NCBI RefSeq assembly: GCF_008973485.1
Contig: NZ_CP031223.1
Coordinates: 3,100,001 to 3,164,000, forward strand
From: Psychrobacillus glaciei
GTDB taxonomy: Bacteria > Bacillota > Bacilli > Bacillales_A > Planococcaceae
Direction of reading: 5' to 3'
DNA length: 64,000 nucleotides
Part shown: piece by piece, positions 10,395 through 18,916 of the stretch
How the letters are laid out: every line of letters starts with the position of its first letter
Position numbering within the stretch: position 1 is the first letter of the stretch
Made by a program: the position numbers and the translations under genes
The notes under the pieces: generated by a model
What the model saw: only the letters and a program-made list of their open reading frames with translations
What the model was told of the DNA's origin: nothing
The model's database searches: none

Positions 10395-10560
10395 TCCGAA
10401 AAATAATAAGGGACGTATCACATACGCCTCGGCATATGTGCGCCCAGATTTTTATCGAGCTTCCTCGATAAATTCCTTTAAAAATCTGTGGCATCCGCCG
10501 GAGGCATTAATCTCATTCAGCCTAAGTGCTGAATGAAGTAATAACGTCCCTTATCAGTAT
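10395..10560. repeat. multi-hairpin structured intergenic element (family C)
   Basis: An outer stem of ATAAGGGACGT at the left edge and ACGTCCCTTAT at the right edge encloses three inner hairpins. They are CACATACGCC/GGCATATGTG, a CAGATTTTT/AAAAATCTG arm pair with an inner ATCGAG/CTCGAT stem, and TCATTCAG/CTGAATGA. The whole looks like a multibranch fold between hisIE and the TPR gene. It may be a mobile palindromic element or a structured RNA; no protein is encoded. Confidence 0.7.
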
Positions 10561-10586
10561 ATTCTTCAGTATATCATAAACAATTA

Positions 10587-11210
10587 TTATTTATGTGTTT
10601 TACTCTCATGTCTTTTTTGTAATACTTGTAAAAGGTCATAGAAGCTCACTTTTTGATTTTGTAAGAGCACTAACAAGTGGTAAATTAGATCCGCTGCTTC
10701 CCACTTCAATTCCTCTGCATCATTATTTTTAGACGCTATAATCACTTCAGCAGACTCTTCCCCAACCTTTTTACAAATTTTATCTACACCTTTTTCAAAT
10801 AAGTAAGTGGTGTATGCCCCTTCTGGCATTTCTTTTTCTCTTTCTTCAATGATATTAATTAAGGAAGTGATTGTATTGTAACCAACTGTATCATCGAACT
10901 TCTCAACTGTTTTATGAAAGCAAGTTTCTTCGCCTGTGTGACAAGCTACTCCATTTGGCAATACTTCCACCACTAGCGCATCAGAATCACAATCTTCTCG
11001 AATCGAAATGACTTGCTGCGTATGCCCGGAAGTTTCCCCTTTATGCCATAATTCTTGTCTACTTCTACTGAAAAACCAAGTTTCCTTGGTCTCAACTGTT
11101 TTTGTATATGCTTCTTTATTCATATAAGCAAGTGTTAATACCTCTCTCGTAATTGCATGTTGAACTATAACAGGTATAAGTCCTTTTTCATCAAATTGTA
11201 AATTTGTCAT
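10587..11210 (-). CDS. hisI: bifunctional phosphoribosyl-AMP cyclohydrolase / phosphoribosyl-ATP pyrophosphatase
   Basis: 207 aa, a HisI-HisE fusion catalysing steps 2 and 3 of histidine synthesis. The HisI half contains YMNKEAYTKT, WHKGETSGHTQ, DCDSDALVV and CHTGEETCF (metal and zinc-binding Cys/His/Asp). The HisE half (from about residue 115) has YLFEKGVDKICKKVGEE and AADLIYHLLVL. The ATG at 11210 is chosen over an upstream in-frame start because it gives the family N-terminus and follows AAGGAG. It is the last gene of the his operon. In B. subtilis hisF lies immediately upstream; here hisA does. Confidence 0.95.
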   Translation of the reverse strand: MTNLQFDEKGLIPVIVQHAITREVLTLAYMNKEAYTKTVETKETWFFSRSRQELWHKGETSGHTQQVISIREDCDSDALVVEVLPNGVACHTGEETCFHKTVEKFDDTVGYNTITSLINIIEEREKEMPEGAYTTYLFEKGVDKICKKVGEESAEVIIASKNNDAEELKWEAADLIYHLLVLLQNQKVSFYDLLQVLQKRHESKTHK

Positions 11211-11252
11211 TTTAGCTCTTCTCCTTCTTTTACCAGCCGAATACATCCCAGT

Positions 11253-12005
11253 CTATTTATCTTCACATTCCGTTACTTTCTGCAATGCTTCAGTCAAAGA
11301 AAATCGATTGTTGTATAATGCCATTCCTGTTATCACACCACGAACTGTTGTATCTTTTGCTAGCTTCACAACTTCTCCGATATCTTCTAGTGAGCTAATC
11401 CCTCCGGATATGATAATCGATAGACCAGTTGCTTCTGCAAGCTCTTTATTGGCCGCTAAATTTGGCCCTTGAAGCGTACCATCCGTCGCAATGTCAGTAA
11501 AAATGACATGTATAGCACCTTTAGATGCAAAATACTGTCCTACTTCAACGGCTGATTGTGTCGATGTTTCTAGCCAACCATGTGTAGCCACCATTCCATC
11601 TTTCGCATCAAGTCCAATAACAATTCTTTCTCCACCAAACTCCTCGATTAAATCGGCAACTGTTTCTGGTTGTGATATTGCAAGGCTGCCAAGAATGACA
11701 CGATCCACACCATTTTCTAAATAAAAACGAACATCCTCTTTCGTACGAATTCCACCACCAATTTGGACATGTACAGGAAGTTCTTTTGCAATCCGAATGA
11801 CTTCATTTGCATGAATTTTCTCCCCGTCTTTTGCACCATCTAAATCTACTAGATGAATCCAAGTTGCCCCTTCATCCGCAAACTTTTTAGCCATTTCAAA
11901 TGGAGAATCCCCGTAAATCGTTTCTTGCGCATAATCCCCTTGATAAAGACGGACACATTTTCCGCCTTTCATGTCAATCGCTGGGTATATTTGAATAGAC
12001 GTCAT
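11253..12005 (-). CDS. hisA: ProFAR isomerase HisA
   Basis: 250 aa, a (beta-alpha)8 barrel that isomerises ProFAR to PRFAR (step 4). The N-terminus IYPAIDMKGGKCVRL is that of HisA, not HisF. Catalytic Asp residues are in PAIDMKGG and FTDIATDGT, with phosphate loops VQIGGGIR and IISGGI. It starts 14 bp after hisB with GGGAG ahead. The next enzyme, the HisH-HisF synthase that would consume PRFAR, is not encoded in this operon. Confidence 0.95.
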   Translation of the reverse strand: MTSIQIYPAIDMKGGKCVRLYQGDYAQETIYGDSPFEMAKKFADEGATWIHLVDLDGAKDGEKIHANEVIRIAKELPVHVQIGGGIRTKEDVRFYLENGVDRVILGSLAISQPETVADLIEEFGGERIVIGLDAKDGMVATHGWLETSTQSAVEVGQYFASKGAIHVIFTDIATDGTLQGPNLAANKELAEATGLSIIISGGISSLEDIGEVVKLAKDTTVRGVITGMALYNNRFSLTEALQKVTECEDK

Positions 12006-12019
12006 CTTTTTTTGCTCCC

Positions 12020-12616
12020 TTATGTAAGTAATCCTTTGGTTGAAGGTACGCCTTTCACACGTTCGTCTATTGTAATGGCATCATCAATTGCACGTGCTAA
12101 TGCTTTAAAAATAGCTTCAATTATATGATGAGTATTCATGCCATAATGGACAATGACATGCACATTCATTCGAGCTTCCAGTGCAAATTTCCATAAGAAC
12201 TCATGTACAAGTTCTGTATCAAAATTTCCTACTTTTTGTGTCGGAAACTGAGCACGGAATTCTAAATGCGGACGATTTGAAATATCAATCACTACTTGCG
12301 CTAATGCATCATCCATTGGTACAAATGCATTTCCATATCGTTTAATGCTTTTTTTATCGCCTAATGCTTCTTTCACAGCTTGACCTAGTACGATTCCGAT
12401 ATCCTCCGTAGTATGATGATCATCGATATGTGTATCGCCATTTGCTTTTATTGTTGCATTGAATAACCCATGTTTCGTAAATAAATCGAGCATATGATCC
12501 ATAAAAGGAACGCCCGTATTAATTACCGCATTTCCTTCACCATCTAGATCTATTTCAACAAATACTTTAGTTTCATTTGTCATTCTTTCCATTTTAGCTG
12601 TTCTTTTATTAATCAA
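12020..12616 (-). CDS. hisB: imidazoleglycerol-phosphate dehydratase HisB
   Basis: 198 aa, the monofunctional dehydratase of step 6. Signature metal-binding segments are present: FMDHMLDLF, DDHHTTEDIGI, DISNRPHLEF, ELVHEFLWKFA and GMNTHHIIEAIFKALARA. The start is a TTG at 12616 placed 7 nt after GGAGG, giving the family N-terminal pattern RTAKMERMTNET. In this operon it should be followed by hisH, but hisA follows 14 bp later. Confidence 0.94.
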   Translation of the reverse strand: MINKRTAKMERMTNETKVFVEIDLDGEGNAVINTGVPFMDHMLDLFTKHGLFNATIKANGDTHIDDHHTTEDIGIVLGQAVKEALGDKKSIKRYGNAFVPMDDALAQVVIDISNRPHLEFRAQFPTQKVGNFDTELVHEFLWKFALEARMNVHVIVHYGMNTHHIIEAIFKALARAIDDAITIDERVKGVPSTKGLLT

Positions 12617-12719
12617 TTGAATTCCTCCAAGTCTGTTGATTATCCATCTTCTTCTATTTAATGAGACGAGATACTGGCTTACATTTTTATGTTTCAGTTG
12701 GCTTTTTAGATATAGTGCG

Positions 12720-12845
12720 CCTTAACACAAGAAATGCTAAGCCTTCGCACTTGCCGCACCTTGCATGAGCCAACTCGTGCTTCGCCCGAGTGGGTCTCAT
12801 GACTTCGGCTCATGCGGCCCGGCGCGCTACGGCATAAGGATCTGG
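12720..12845. repeat. GC-rich palindromic element
   Basis: The nested inverted repeats GCATGAGCC...GGCTCATGC (from about 12771) with an inner ACTCG/CGAGT hairpin, and other GC-rich blocks (GTGCGCC, GCGCGCTACGGC), stand out against the AT-rich surroundings. A frame of 68 codons on the minus strand crosses it but looks spurious. Confidence 0.6.
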
Positions 12846-13089
12846 CTATTTTATATTGTGAAAGGCTATTCCAAATAATAAAAAGTATTTCCCTTATTAC
12901 TAAGGCCACCACAGTACAGTTGCATAATGTTGCTATTATCCATTCAAACCATAATCGTTTCTAATAATTCGATACCAATCACTAGATAGTCTGTCACATT
13001 AAACGAATCATGGATTTTAACCTATAGAAAATGCAACTTAATACTAGATTAAATGCAGCATTTTTGGTTAAGTAGCAAGCTCTATTAGA

Positions 13090-13210
13090 TTGTAGCGAAA
13101 GGCGGCGACTCCAGCGGGATGAGTGAGACAGATGAGCGAACGCGTAGCGTCGGTGAAGGCTCATCGCTCACCCGGCGGAAAGCGTCCGCCATGCATCGGA
13201 AATCCCAGCG
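13090..13210. repeat. dispersed repeat family B, copy 1
   Basis: It begins GTAGCGAAAGGCGGCGACTC and ends with GCGGAAAGCGTCCGCC and GGAAATCCCAGCG. The first and last parts (GGCGGCG...GCGTCCGCC) could pair. Related to 17508-17648 and, shorter, 30396-30466. I recall similar GC-rich palindromic intergenic sequences in many Bacillaceae genomes. Confidence 0.75.
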
Positions 13211-13295
13211 ATCACTAAGACGCACTTTATCTACAGTAAGACCGAAAACTAATGGTACATCAACCTAAATGTATTAGATGGAAAAAATATGATAA

Positions 13296-14585
13296 TCAAC
13301 AGTCATGGAATTCTTCCTTACTCCAACTTCTTGATTCGACTGAACGTGCATGTCCTTCTAATTGTTCTAATCTTGCTAACCGAGCTATTTTCGGATAATG
13401 TTTTTGCCACATTTCTTCTGAGTAATAAACAACGCTTGTTTTCTTGATGAAATCATCCACGCTTAATCCACTTGAAAATCTAGCCGTACTATTGGTAGGA
13501 AGTACATGATTTGTCCCAACAAAATAATCACCCACTGGTTCACTGCTAAATCTTCCGATAAAGATTGCCCCGGCATGCCTAATTTGTTCACTGATTATTT
13601 CTGGTTGCTCCGTTATAATTTCTAAATGCTCTGGTGCTAGCTCATTAACTGCATCAACTGCTTTTGCTAATGATTCCGCAATATAAATACATCCGAAGTT
13701 TTCAATTGATGCTCTCGCAATATCTTCTCGAGGAAGTTGTTTTAATTGTCTCTCCACTTCTAATTGGACTTCTCTTGCAAGCTTTTCGCTCGTTGTAATT
13801 AAGACAGAACTTGCAAATCGATCATGCTCTGCTTGCGCTAATAAATCAGATGCCACTTCATCCGCAAAAGCTGTATCATCCGCTATTATCGCGATTTCAC
13901 TTGGTCCTGCAATCATATCAATGGCTACTCTTCCGAATACTTCTCTTTTAGCAAGTGCTACGTAGCTATTCCCTGGACCTGTAATTTTATCTACAGATTT
14001 GATTGTTTCTGTCCCATAGGCAAGAGCAGCAATCGCTTGAGCTCCTCCCACTTTATAAATTTCTGTTATTCCGGCAATGCGGGCAGCTACAAGTACCGAA
14101 GCTGGAAGCTTTCCTTCTTTTGATGGCGGTGACACAATGACTACTCGTTTGACTCCGGCAACTACTGCTGGAATGGCATTCATTAATACAGAAGAAGGAT
14201 AAGCAGCAGTTCCTCCAGGGACATACAATCCTACAGCATCTAATGGAGTAATTTTATATTTTATATAAGAACTTTCATCTAATTGAAAATCGATATTTGG
14301 ACGTACTTGCTGCGTGTGAAATGCACGAATATTAGCTGCGGCTTCCTCTAAATCTTGAACCAATTGTGGGTCAAAATCAGCAAATGCTGCTTCAACCTCT
14401 TCTTTCGTCACTTGCAGGTTAGTAAGCTTTGCCCCGTCCCATTTCTCCGTATAGTCAAAAAGAGCTTTGTCCCCATTTTGACGCACATGATCAATGACTT
14501 CACGCACAGTTTTTACATGATTCACATTTGCTTGTTCCACTGAGCGTTGTAATGACATTGCATTAGAAAGCTTTGCTATTTTCAT
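13296..14585 (-). CDS. hisD: histidinol dehydrogenase HisD
   Basis: 429 aa. It catalyses the last two oxidations from L-histidinol to L-histidine with NAD+ and zinc. Visible signatures: YVPGGTAAYPSSVLM, GGAQAIAALAYGTE, GPGNSYVALAKREV, DMIAGPSEIAI, LLAQAEHD (zinc His), APEHLEI (catalytic Glu-His) and FVGTNHVLPT. Length is normal and the frame intact. It lies 8 bp after hisG. The downstream neighbour hisB is separated by an unusual 679-bp gap. Confidence 0.97.
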   Translation of the reverse strand: MKIAKLSNAMSLQRSVEQANVNHVKTVREVIDHVRQNGDKALFDYTEKWDGAKLTNLQVTKEEVEAAFADFDPQLVQDLEEAAANIRAFHTQQVRPNIDFQLDESSYIKYKITPLDAVGLYVPGGTAAYPSSVLMNAIPAVVAGVKRVVIVSPPSKEGKLPASVLVAARIAGITEIYKVGGAQAIAALAYGTETIKSVDKITGPGNSYVALAKREVFGRVAIDMIAGPSEIAIIADDTAFADEVASDLLAQAEHDRFASSVLITTSEKLAREVQLEVERQLKQLPREDIARASIENFGCIYIAESLAKAVDAVNELAPEHLEIITEQPEIISEQIRHAGAIFIGRFSSEPVGDYFVGTNHVLPTNSTARFSSGLSVDDFIKKTSVVYYSEEMWQKHYPKIARLARLEQLEGHARSVESRSWSKEEFHDC

Positions 14586-14593
14586 CGGATTCC

Positions 14594-15223
14594 CTACCTT
14601 TTGTTCAATTCATTTTTTAATTGCGCAACGAACTCTTTTATTCGTTCCTGTTTCACCCGATAGCTTACAGGATTGACGATTAACCTTGAAGAGATGTCTA
14701 CGATTTTTTCATATTGAACAAGTCCATTCTCTTTTAACGTTCTACCAGAAGATACGATATCGACGATTCGATCTGCTAATCCAATCATTGGTGCTAACTC
14801 GATAGAACCATTAAGCTCAATAATTTCCACTTGCTCTCCTTTTTCCTTATAGAAGGTCGTAGCTATAGTCGGATATTTTGTTGCAACTCTTGGTGCTATA
14901 TCATTCATCTTCGTATTTGGAAGGCCTGCTGTAGCGATATAGCAATTACTAATACGTAAATCCAATAATTCATGGACATCTCGTTGCTGCTCTAACAACA
15001 CATCTTTCCCTGCAATTCCTATGTCAGCAACGCCATGTTCTACATAAACAGGTACGTCCATTGGTTTTGCTAAAATAAATTGAATCCGCTCATTAGGAGC
15101 TTCCACGATCAACTTTCTTGAATCATTTATTTCTTTAGGTAAATCGAATCCAGCTTGTACAAATAATGTATATGCTTCTTCGAAAATGCGCCCTTTCGGC
15201 ATTGCAATTGTTAACTCATTCAC
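14594..15223 (-). CDS. hisG: ATP phosphoribosyltransferase, catalytic subunit HisG (short form)
   Basis: 209 aa, the short HisG that needs the regulatory partner HisZ. It condenses ATP and PRPP in the first committed step. N-terminal [14 protein letters not shown] and the PRPP-binding segment [16 protein letters not shown] are typical. The GTG at 15223, behind AAGGTGG, gives [12 protein letters not shown] and overlaps the hisZ stop by 8 bp, so translation is probably coupled. An in-frame GTG four codons upstream (15235) is also possible. Confidence 0.94.
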   Translation of the reverse strand: MNELTIAMPKGRIFEEAYTLFVQAGFDLPKEINDSRKLIVEAPNERIQFILAKPMDVPVYVEHGVADIGIAGKDVLLEQQRDVHELLDLRISNCYIATAGLPNTKMNDIAPRVATKYPTIATTFYKEKGEQVEIIELNGSIELAPMIGLADRIVDIVSSGRTLKENGLVQYEKIVDISSRLIVNPVSYRVKQERIKEFVAQLKNELNKR

Positions 15224-16394
15224 AAAAAGAACCACCTTCTGGGACGATTATTACTTCATCAAAACTTTTTATATATGCATCCAAATCAGTTACACCCGTT
15301 ATATACTGAAGCGTTACTCGTTCTGCTTTTTTTCTTCTTTCTTCTGCAAGGTTGTTTGCCTTGGAATAATAACCTTCTTCAAATAAAAGCAGCGTATGCT
15401 TTTCCTTTATTTTATTTCTAGGTAATACTTCTAAAAGTCTGTCTACCCTTATTCCAAATCCAGTAGCCCCAACTTTTTCATTAAATTGCTTAAATAATTC
15501 ATCATATCTTCCCCCGTTTCCAATCGGGAAGCCGCTTCCTACCGCGTGAATTTCAAATAACATACCTGTGTAATAACTCATATGACTCGCTAGTGTAAAA
15601 TCAAAAGATACAATAGAAGAATCGCTTAATTGTATGTCTAATAAACTTTCCAATTGTTTTACTTGATCTATTAAATACTGCTGTTCATCTGTAAAAAATT
15701 CGCTATACTCTTCTAGTCTTTTAGATTCCACAGTACTATCAATCCATTTTGTCAGTGTCTCTTTTTTCGTATCTTGCAACTGCATCTCTTCCAGCATTTG
15801 TTCAAATCCAACAAAGTTTTTCTCTACCAAAAGTTGTCGCAAAGAATCTACTTGTTCTTTTGTATTAGTATTATTCGTTAAAATGGCTGATAGCATTCCG
15901 GCATGTCCAATCGTAATTCGAAAGTTTTCCACTCCTAGTGCTTTTACGAGTTCCACCGCTGTATGAATAATTTCACTATCCCCATAAGCACTAAAATCAC
16001 CAATCAATTCAAGCCCTAGTTGCTCAAATTCTGCTGGTCTTCCACCTTCTCGCTGTTGTGCACGAAAAACGTTTGCGTAATAAGCAAGACGTAATGGATT
16101 TTTTTCTTTTAAAAGTTTGGATGCAGCAATTCTCGCTATCGGAGTCGTCATATCTGGACGTAGGACGAGCATTTCCCCTTGATTGTCTACTAGTTTAAAT
16201 AATGATGACTCATCTATGGCAGAAGCTTTTCCAATCGTTTCAAAGTACTCAACAGATGGAGTTTTTATAAAGTCATATCCTTTGTTCCGAATAAAATCTC
16301 TCGCTGTCGAACGAATATATTCCTTCTGCTCATTTACTTCCGGAAAAGAATCTCTCATTCCTAAAGGTTTCTCAAACATTCGAATCTTAGCCAT
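15216..16394 (-). CDS. hisZ: ATP phosphoribosyltransferase regulatory subunit HisZ
   Basis: About 392 aa. It is a paralogue of histidyl-tRNA synthetase that lacks aminoacylation and forms an octamer with HisG, giving histidine feedback. Class II synthetase-like motifs are seen: GMRDSFPEV near the start, [14 protein letters not shown] (motif 2 region), [27 protein letters not shown] and [16 protein letters not shown]. The ATG at 16394 sits 8 nt after TAGGAG; an in-frame start 7 codons upstream has a weaker site. It is the first gene of the his operon. Confidence 0.94.
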   Translation of the reverse strand: MAKIRMFEKPLGMRDSFPEVNEQKEYIRSTARDFIRNKGYDFIKTPSVEYFETIGKASAIDESSLFKLVDNQGEMLVLRPDMTTPIARIAASKLLKEKNPLRLAYYANVFRAQQREGGRPAEFEQLGLELIGDFSAYGDSEIIHTAVELVKALGVENFRITIGHAGMLSAILTNNTNTKEQVDSLRQLLVEKNFVGFEQMLEEMQLQDTKKETLTKWIDSTVESKRLEEYSEFFTDEQQYLIDQVKQLESLLDIQLSDSSIVSFDFTLASHMSYYTGMLFEIHAVGSGFPIGNGGRYDELFKQFNEKVGATGFGIRVDRLLEVLPRNKIKEKHTLLLFEEGYYSKANNLAEERRKKAERVTLQYITGVTDLDAYIKSFDEVIIVPEGGSFCE

Positions 16395-16423
16395 TCTATT
16401 CACTCCTAATTTCACTTTAATAC

Positions 16424-16437
16424 ACTAGAGTGCTAGT
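16424..16437 (-). promoter_or_regulatory. TrpR-type palindromic operator upstream of hisZ
   Basis: ACTAG-AGTG-CTAGT is a perfect inverted repeat with a 4-bp centre. It has the CTAG-N4-CTAG layout of the E. coli TrpR operator and the outer flanks (TAC / GTACA) also resemble it. Bacillales carry a TrpR-superfamily protein (YerC/HisR) that I recall being predicted to regulate histidine genes. The site lies about 15-25 bp downstream of the predicted transcription start, a repressing position. Confidence 0.6.
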
Positions 16438-16456
16438 ACAATAAATTATTTTAAAT

Positions 16457-16483
16457 ATTATACTATTTCCTTCAATTCGTCAA
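16457..16483 (-). promoter_or_regulatory. putative his operon promoter
   Basis: On the minus strand TTGACG (16478-16483) and TATAAT (16457-16462) are separated by a short 15-bp spacer, about 65 bp upstream of the hisZ start. The TrpR-like palindrome follows directly. Confidence 0.55.
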
Positions 16484-16579
16484 CAATCCCTATTTATTTT
16501 ATGAGATAATACAGTCCTATTCGTAACCTTAAAGTAACCAATACTACATGTAGAGTTACCAATTTAATCGAAATAGAAA

Positions 16580-16902
16580 CTAAATGAATAAATAAGAAAA
16601 ATGCAATGACCCTTTAGCGCACTTGTCTTTACCAATTTCCGAGTGCTTTGGACGAAACATTGGCTACACGAATTTTAAAGAGGATCTGGAAGTGACTGCG
16701 TCACTTCCAGATCCTCTCTTTTCGGTAATCTTGTAGCGGATGTTTGTCCGTCTCCCTTTTGAAATATGTATAGTCACGGTGCATTAAGTGTAGTTAATGA
16801 GAGAATAAATCATTTCCTATTCTTTTAAAAGCGGACGAAGATGCAATTTCGTCCGCTCAGCGCTTCTATATTAATGGATACTATCTATTCTTTCAGGTTC
16901 CA
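16580..16902. repeat. dispersed repeat family A, copy 2 (with central hairpin)
   Basis: Shares the ordered blocks of copy 1. It includes a perfect 18-bp hairpin at 16679-16717 (AGAGGATCTGGAAGTGAC, loop TGC, matching right arm) and the 3' hairpin AGCGGACGAA/TTCGTCCGCT at 16830-16857. Non-coding. Confidence 0.85.
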
Positions 16903-16959
16903 TAGGATTACTAGTATTATTAGTTTAAATGCCGAACTAAAAAGATAAAAATTGTCATA

Positions 16960-17050
16960 GAGCGACTAATTGTAAGGTGAAAGCTACAGATTCTACACTG
17001 AAAGCAACAAAATCCTTGACGAAAGCAACCAATTTTATCGTGAAAGCAAC
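16960..17050. repeat. minisatellite of about 21-bp units
   Basis: Four contiguous diverged units built on TGAAAGCAACCA (GTGAAAGCTACA, CTGAAAGCAACA, CGAAAGCAACCA, TGAAAGCAACCA), each about 21-22 bp long. Read on the minus strand this gives a 60-codon frame with a VAF heptad, but it has no ribosome binding site and is best seen as a by-product of the period. Confidence 0.8.
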
Positions 17051-17160
17051 CATTTCTCTTTGTAAAGAGTTAACTTTATGTGAGATGGCACAAATCAGCG
17101 TTAGACAATCCTGTGCAATTAAAAACACAATGAACACGGTATTTCTTGTACTTAATCATT

Positions 17161-17430
17161 AAGAAATACGCAAGCGTCCTTTAAGTGCATCTTGTCTTTA
17201 CTATTTCCAGAGTGCTTTGGACGAGACATCGCTACACTATTAACGAGGGAATTTTTGTGGATGGTGTTTGTCCGTCGCCCTCTTGGAATATGTAGAGACA
17301 AGGTGCGTAAGGTTTGTTTAATGAGAGATTAGATGCTTTCCTATTCTTTTAAAAGCGGACGAAGATGCAATTTCGTCCGCTCAGCACTTCTTTATTCATG
17401 GATGCTATCTATTTTTTCAGCTTCCACTTG
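17161..17430. repeat. dispersed repeat family A, copy 3
   Basis: Contains GCAAGCGTCC, GAGTGCTTTGGACGA, TTTGTCCGTCGCCC, AGAGACAAGGTGC and the 3' hairpin AGCGGACGAA/TTCGTCCGCT at 17354-17381. The central hairpin is missing, as in copy 1. Non-coding. Confidence 0.85.
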
Positions 17431-17507
17431 CCCTATTAATAAAAAACGGAGAATACTGGATCGTTATTTCTTCCAAGTATATTGTCTTTCTTAATTGCAC
17501 TGTTGAT

Positions 17508-17648
17508 TGTAGTGAAAGGTGGCGACTCCAGCCGGAGGCCAACAGGATGTTGGTCACGAAGGCGTTGTCACACGATGTGGCGCTCTTAGCCTTCGTTCCT
17601 CATCGCTCACCCCGCGGAACGCGTCCACCTGAAACGGAAATCCGCGAT
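17508..17648. repeat. dispersed repeat family B, copy 2
   Basis: Begins GTAGTGAAAGGTGGCGACTC and ends with CATCGCTCACCCCGCGGAACG, GCGTCCACC and GGAAATCCGCG. GTGGCG could pair with the CGTCCACC side, as in copy 1 (a paired change from GGCGGCG/GCGTCCGCC). The middle differs from copy 1. Confidence 0.75.
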
Positions 17649-17716
17649 ATTATTTAATTCTTTCAGGTACTATGAACACTTCGCAGGACGATAATCCATA
17701 TACTTTCTTATCTTTT

Positions 17717-17753
17717 AAAAAAAGCCATCTTCCTTTAGAAAGATAGCTTTTTT
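17717..17753 (-). terminator. terminator of the hprK-yvoF operon
   Basis: AAAAAGCCATCTT pairs with AAGATaGCTTTTT just after the yvoF stop. The minus strand continues with a T-run. Confidence 0.8.
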
Positions 17754-17756
17754 GTA

Positions 17757-18263
17757 TTATTTAGTTCGCTCTAACATTTCTTCTTTCGTATAGATCACCC
17801 GCATGGGGTTTCCACCGACAAAGCAACCTTCAGGAACATCACGGTGTATGAGCGTTGCTGCAGAAACTATGGCATCATTACCGATTGTTACTCCGGGAAG
17901 AATAGTAGTATTGGCACCGATTAACACTCGATCTCCTATAATTACATCTCCAATTCGATACTCGTCAATTAAATACTCATGTGCCAATATCGTCGTATTA
18001 TAACCAATTATCGAGTTGTTACCGACTTTAATACGCTCTGGGAACATTACATCTACCATTACCATTAACGCAAAAGATGTCTCTTCTCCAATTTTCATTT
18101 TCAAAAATACTCGGTAGAAAAAGTTCTTCCAACTTAAAAATGGTGAGTATCTCGCTGCTTGTATGAATATAAAATTCTTTATTACTTTCCAAAAAGGAAC
18201 TGTATCATATACATGCCAAAGGGAATTTGCCCCACTAACAGGATACCTCTCTGTTTTTCTCAT
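17757..18263 (-). CDS. yvoF: hexapeptide-repeat acyltransferase YvoF
   Basis: 168 aa. A left-handed beta-helix acetyltransferase of the LacA/NodL/WbbJ kind, with hexapeptide repeats from about residue 85 on (IGDVIIGDRVLIGANTTI and LPGVTIGNDAIVSA). The end has VGGNPMRVIY, typical of this superfamily. It would acetylate a sugar or similar acceptor in the cytosol; the acceptor is unknown. Its start overlaps the ppaX stop by 4 bp, so it is co-translated with ppaX at the end of the hprK operon, as in B. subtilis. Confidence 0.88.
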   Translation of the reverse strand: MRKTERYPVSGANSLWHVYDTVPFWKVIKNFIFIQAARYSPFLSWKNFFYRVFLKMKIGEETSFALMVMVDVMFPERIKVGNNSIIGYNTTILAHEYLIDEYRIGDVIIGDRVLIGANTTILPGVTIGNDAIVSAATLIHRDVPEGCFVGGNPMRVIYTKEEMLERTK

Positions 18264-18916
18264 ACCGGTTGACCTTTTGCTATAGTAATCACTTCACTTA
18301 TATGATGAATCATATAGGTCGGAAGGAAGGTAGCTAGAAACGCTTCCCCTTTCATGGACCATGCGACAGCAGCAGTATCTACTCCAGCCCGTTGACCGCC
18401 AACAATATCATGTAAATTGTCACCAATCATTAATGCATGCTCTTTTTCGACACCAAGTCTTGTTAATGCTAACTCAATTGGCTCTGGATCTGGCTTAGCA
18501 TTTTTTACATCATCCAAGCCCACAATTGTGTCGAAAAGATTTCCGCATTCCATTAGCTGAATGCCTCTATCAATCATATCTCTTCTTTTTGTCGAAACGA
18601 CCGCTAATTTGTACCCTTGCTCTTTTAGTTTGTATAAAGTATCTACAACCCCATCGAAAGGAACCACCATTTGATCATGCATGTTCATATTCCAAGTGCG
18701 ATATGCCTCTATTAATGAACCTGTTAGAGCAGGATCAACTGTATTGAATGACTCTACTAAAGTAGGTCCTAAAAAGGGCAGTACGCTTTCTCTGTCATAT
18801 TTCCCAGGAAATCCTTCTCCCAAAACATGTAAAAAGGTTTCGATAATTAATTCATTTGTATTTAATAGTGTCCCATCTAAATCAAACAATATAGCAGTAT
18901 AAGGTTCTCTTTTCAT
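18260..18916 (-). CDS. ppaX: pyrophosphatase PpaX (HAD superfamily)
   Basis: 218 aa. It hydrolyses pyrophosphate released when HPrK/P dephosphorylates P-Ser-HPr, fitting its place in the hprK operon. HAD motifs: FDLDGTLLNTNE (catalytic Asp), VVSTKRRDM (motif II Ser/Thr), KPDPEPIELAL (motif III Lys) and MIGDNLHDIVGG (motif IV). Starts and stops overlap both neighbours by 4 bp (ATGA), so the genes are translationally coupled. Confidence 0.93.
   Translation of the reverse strand: MKREPYTAILFDLDGTLLNTNELIIETFLHVLGEGFPGKYDRESVLPFLGPTLVESFNTVDPALTGSLIEAYRTWNMNMHDQMVVPFDGVVDTLYKLKEQGYKLAVVSTKRRDMIDRGIQLMECGNLFDTIVGLDDVKNAKPDPEPIELALTRLGVEKEHALMIGDNLHDIVGGQRAGVDTAAVAWSMKGEAFLATFLPTYMIHHISEVITIAKGQPV

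Larger units (their letters stand above)
12617..13295. other. repeat-filled gap inside the his operon
   Basis: 679 bp between hisD and hisB with no credible gene. It holds a GC-rich palindromic element at about 12720-12845 and a copy of repeat family B at about 13090-13210. In B. subtilis the two genes are adjacent. Either hisB-hisA-hisIE has its own promoter here, which I could not identify, or the transcript reads through about 0.7 kb of structured sequence. Confidence 0.8.

Noticed and set aside
12706-12912. 68-codon minus-strand frame in the his operon gap
   Set aside because: It crosses a GC-rich palindromic element, has no ribosome binding site and gives a low-quality, Arg/Ser/Cys-rich product.
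16395-16460. T-box leader before hisZ
   Set aside because: The leader is only about 60 nt and lacks the T-box consensus and a terminator; the palindrome operator explains control better.
16955-17137. 60-codon frame with VAF heptad repeats
   Set aside because: The heptad is a by-product of the 21-bp minisatellite; no ribosome binding site and an unconvincing protein.
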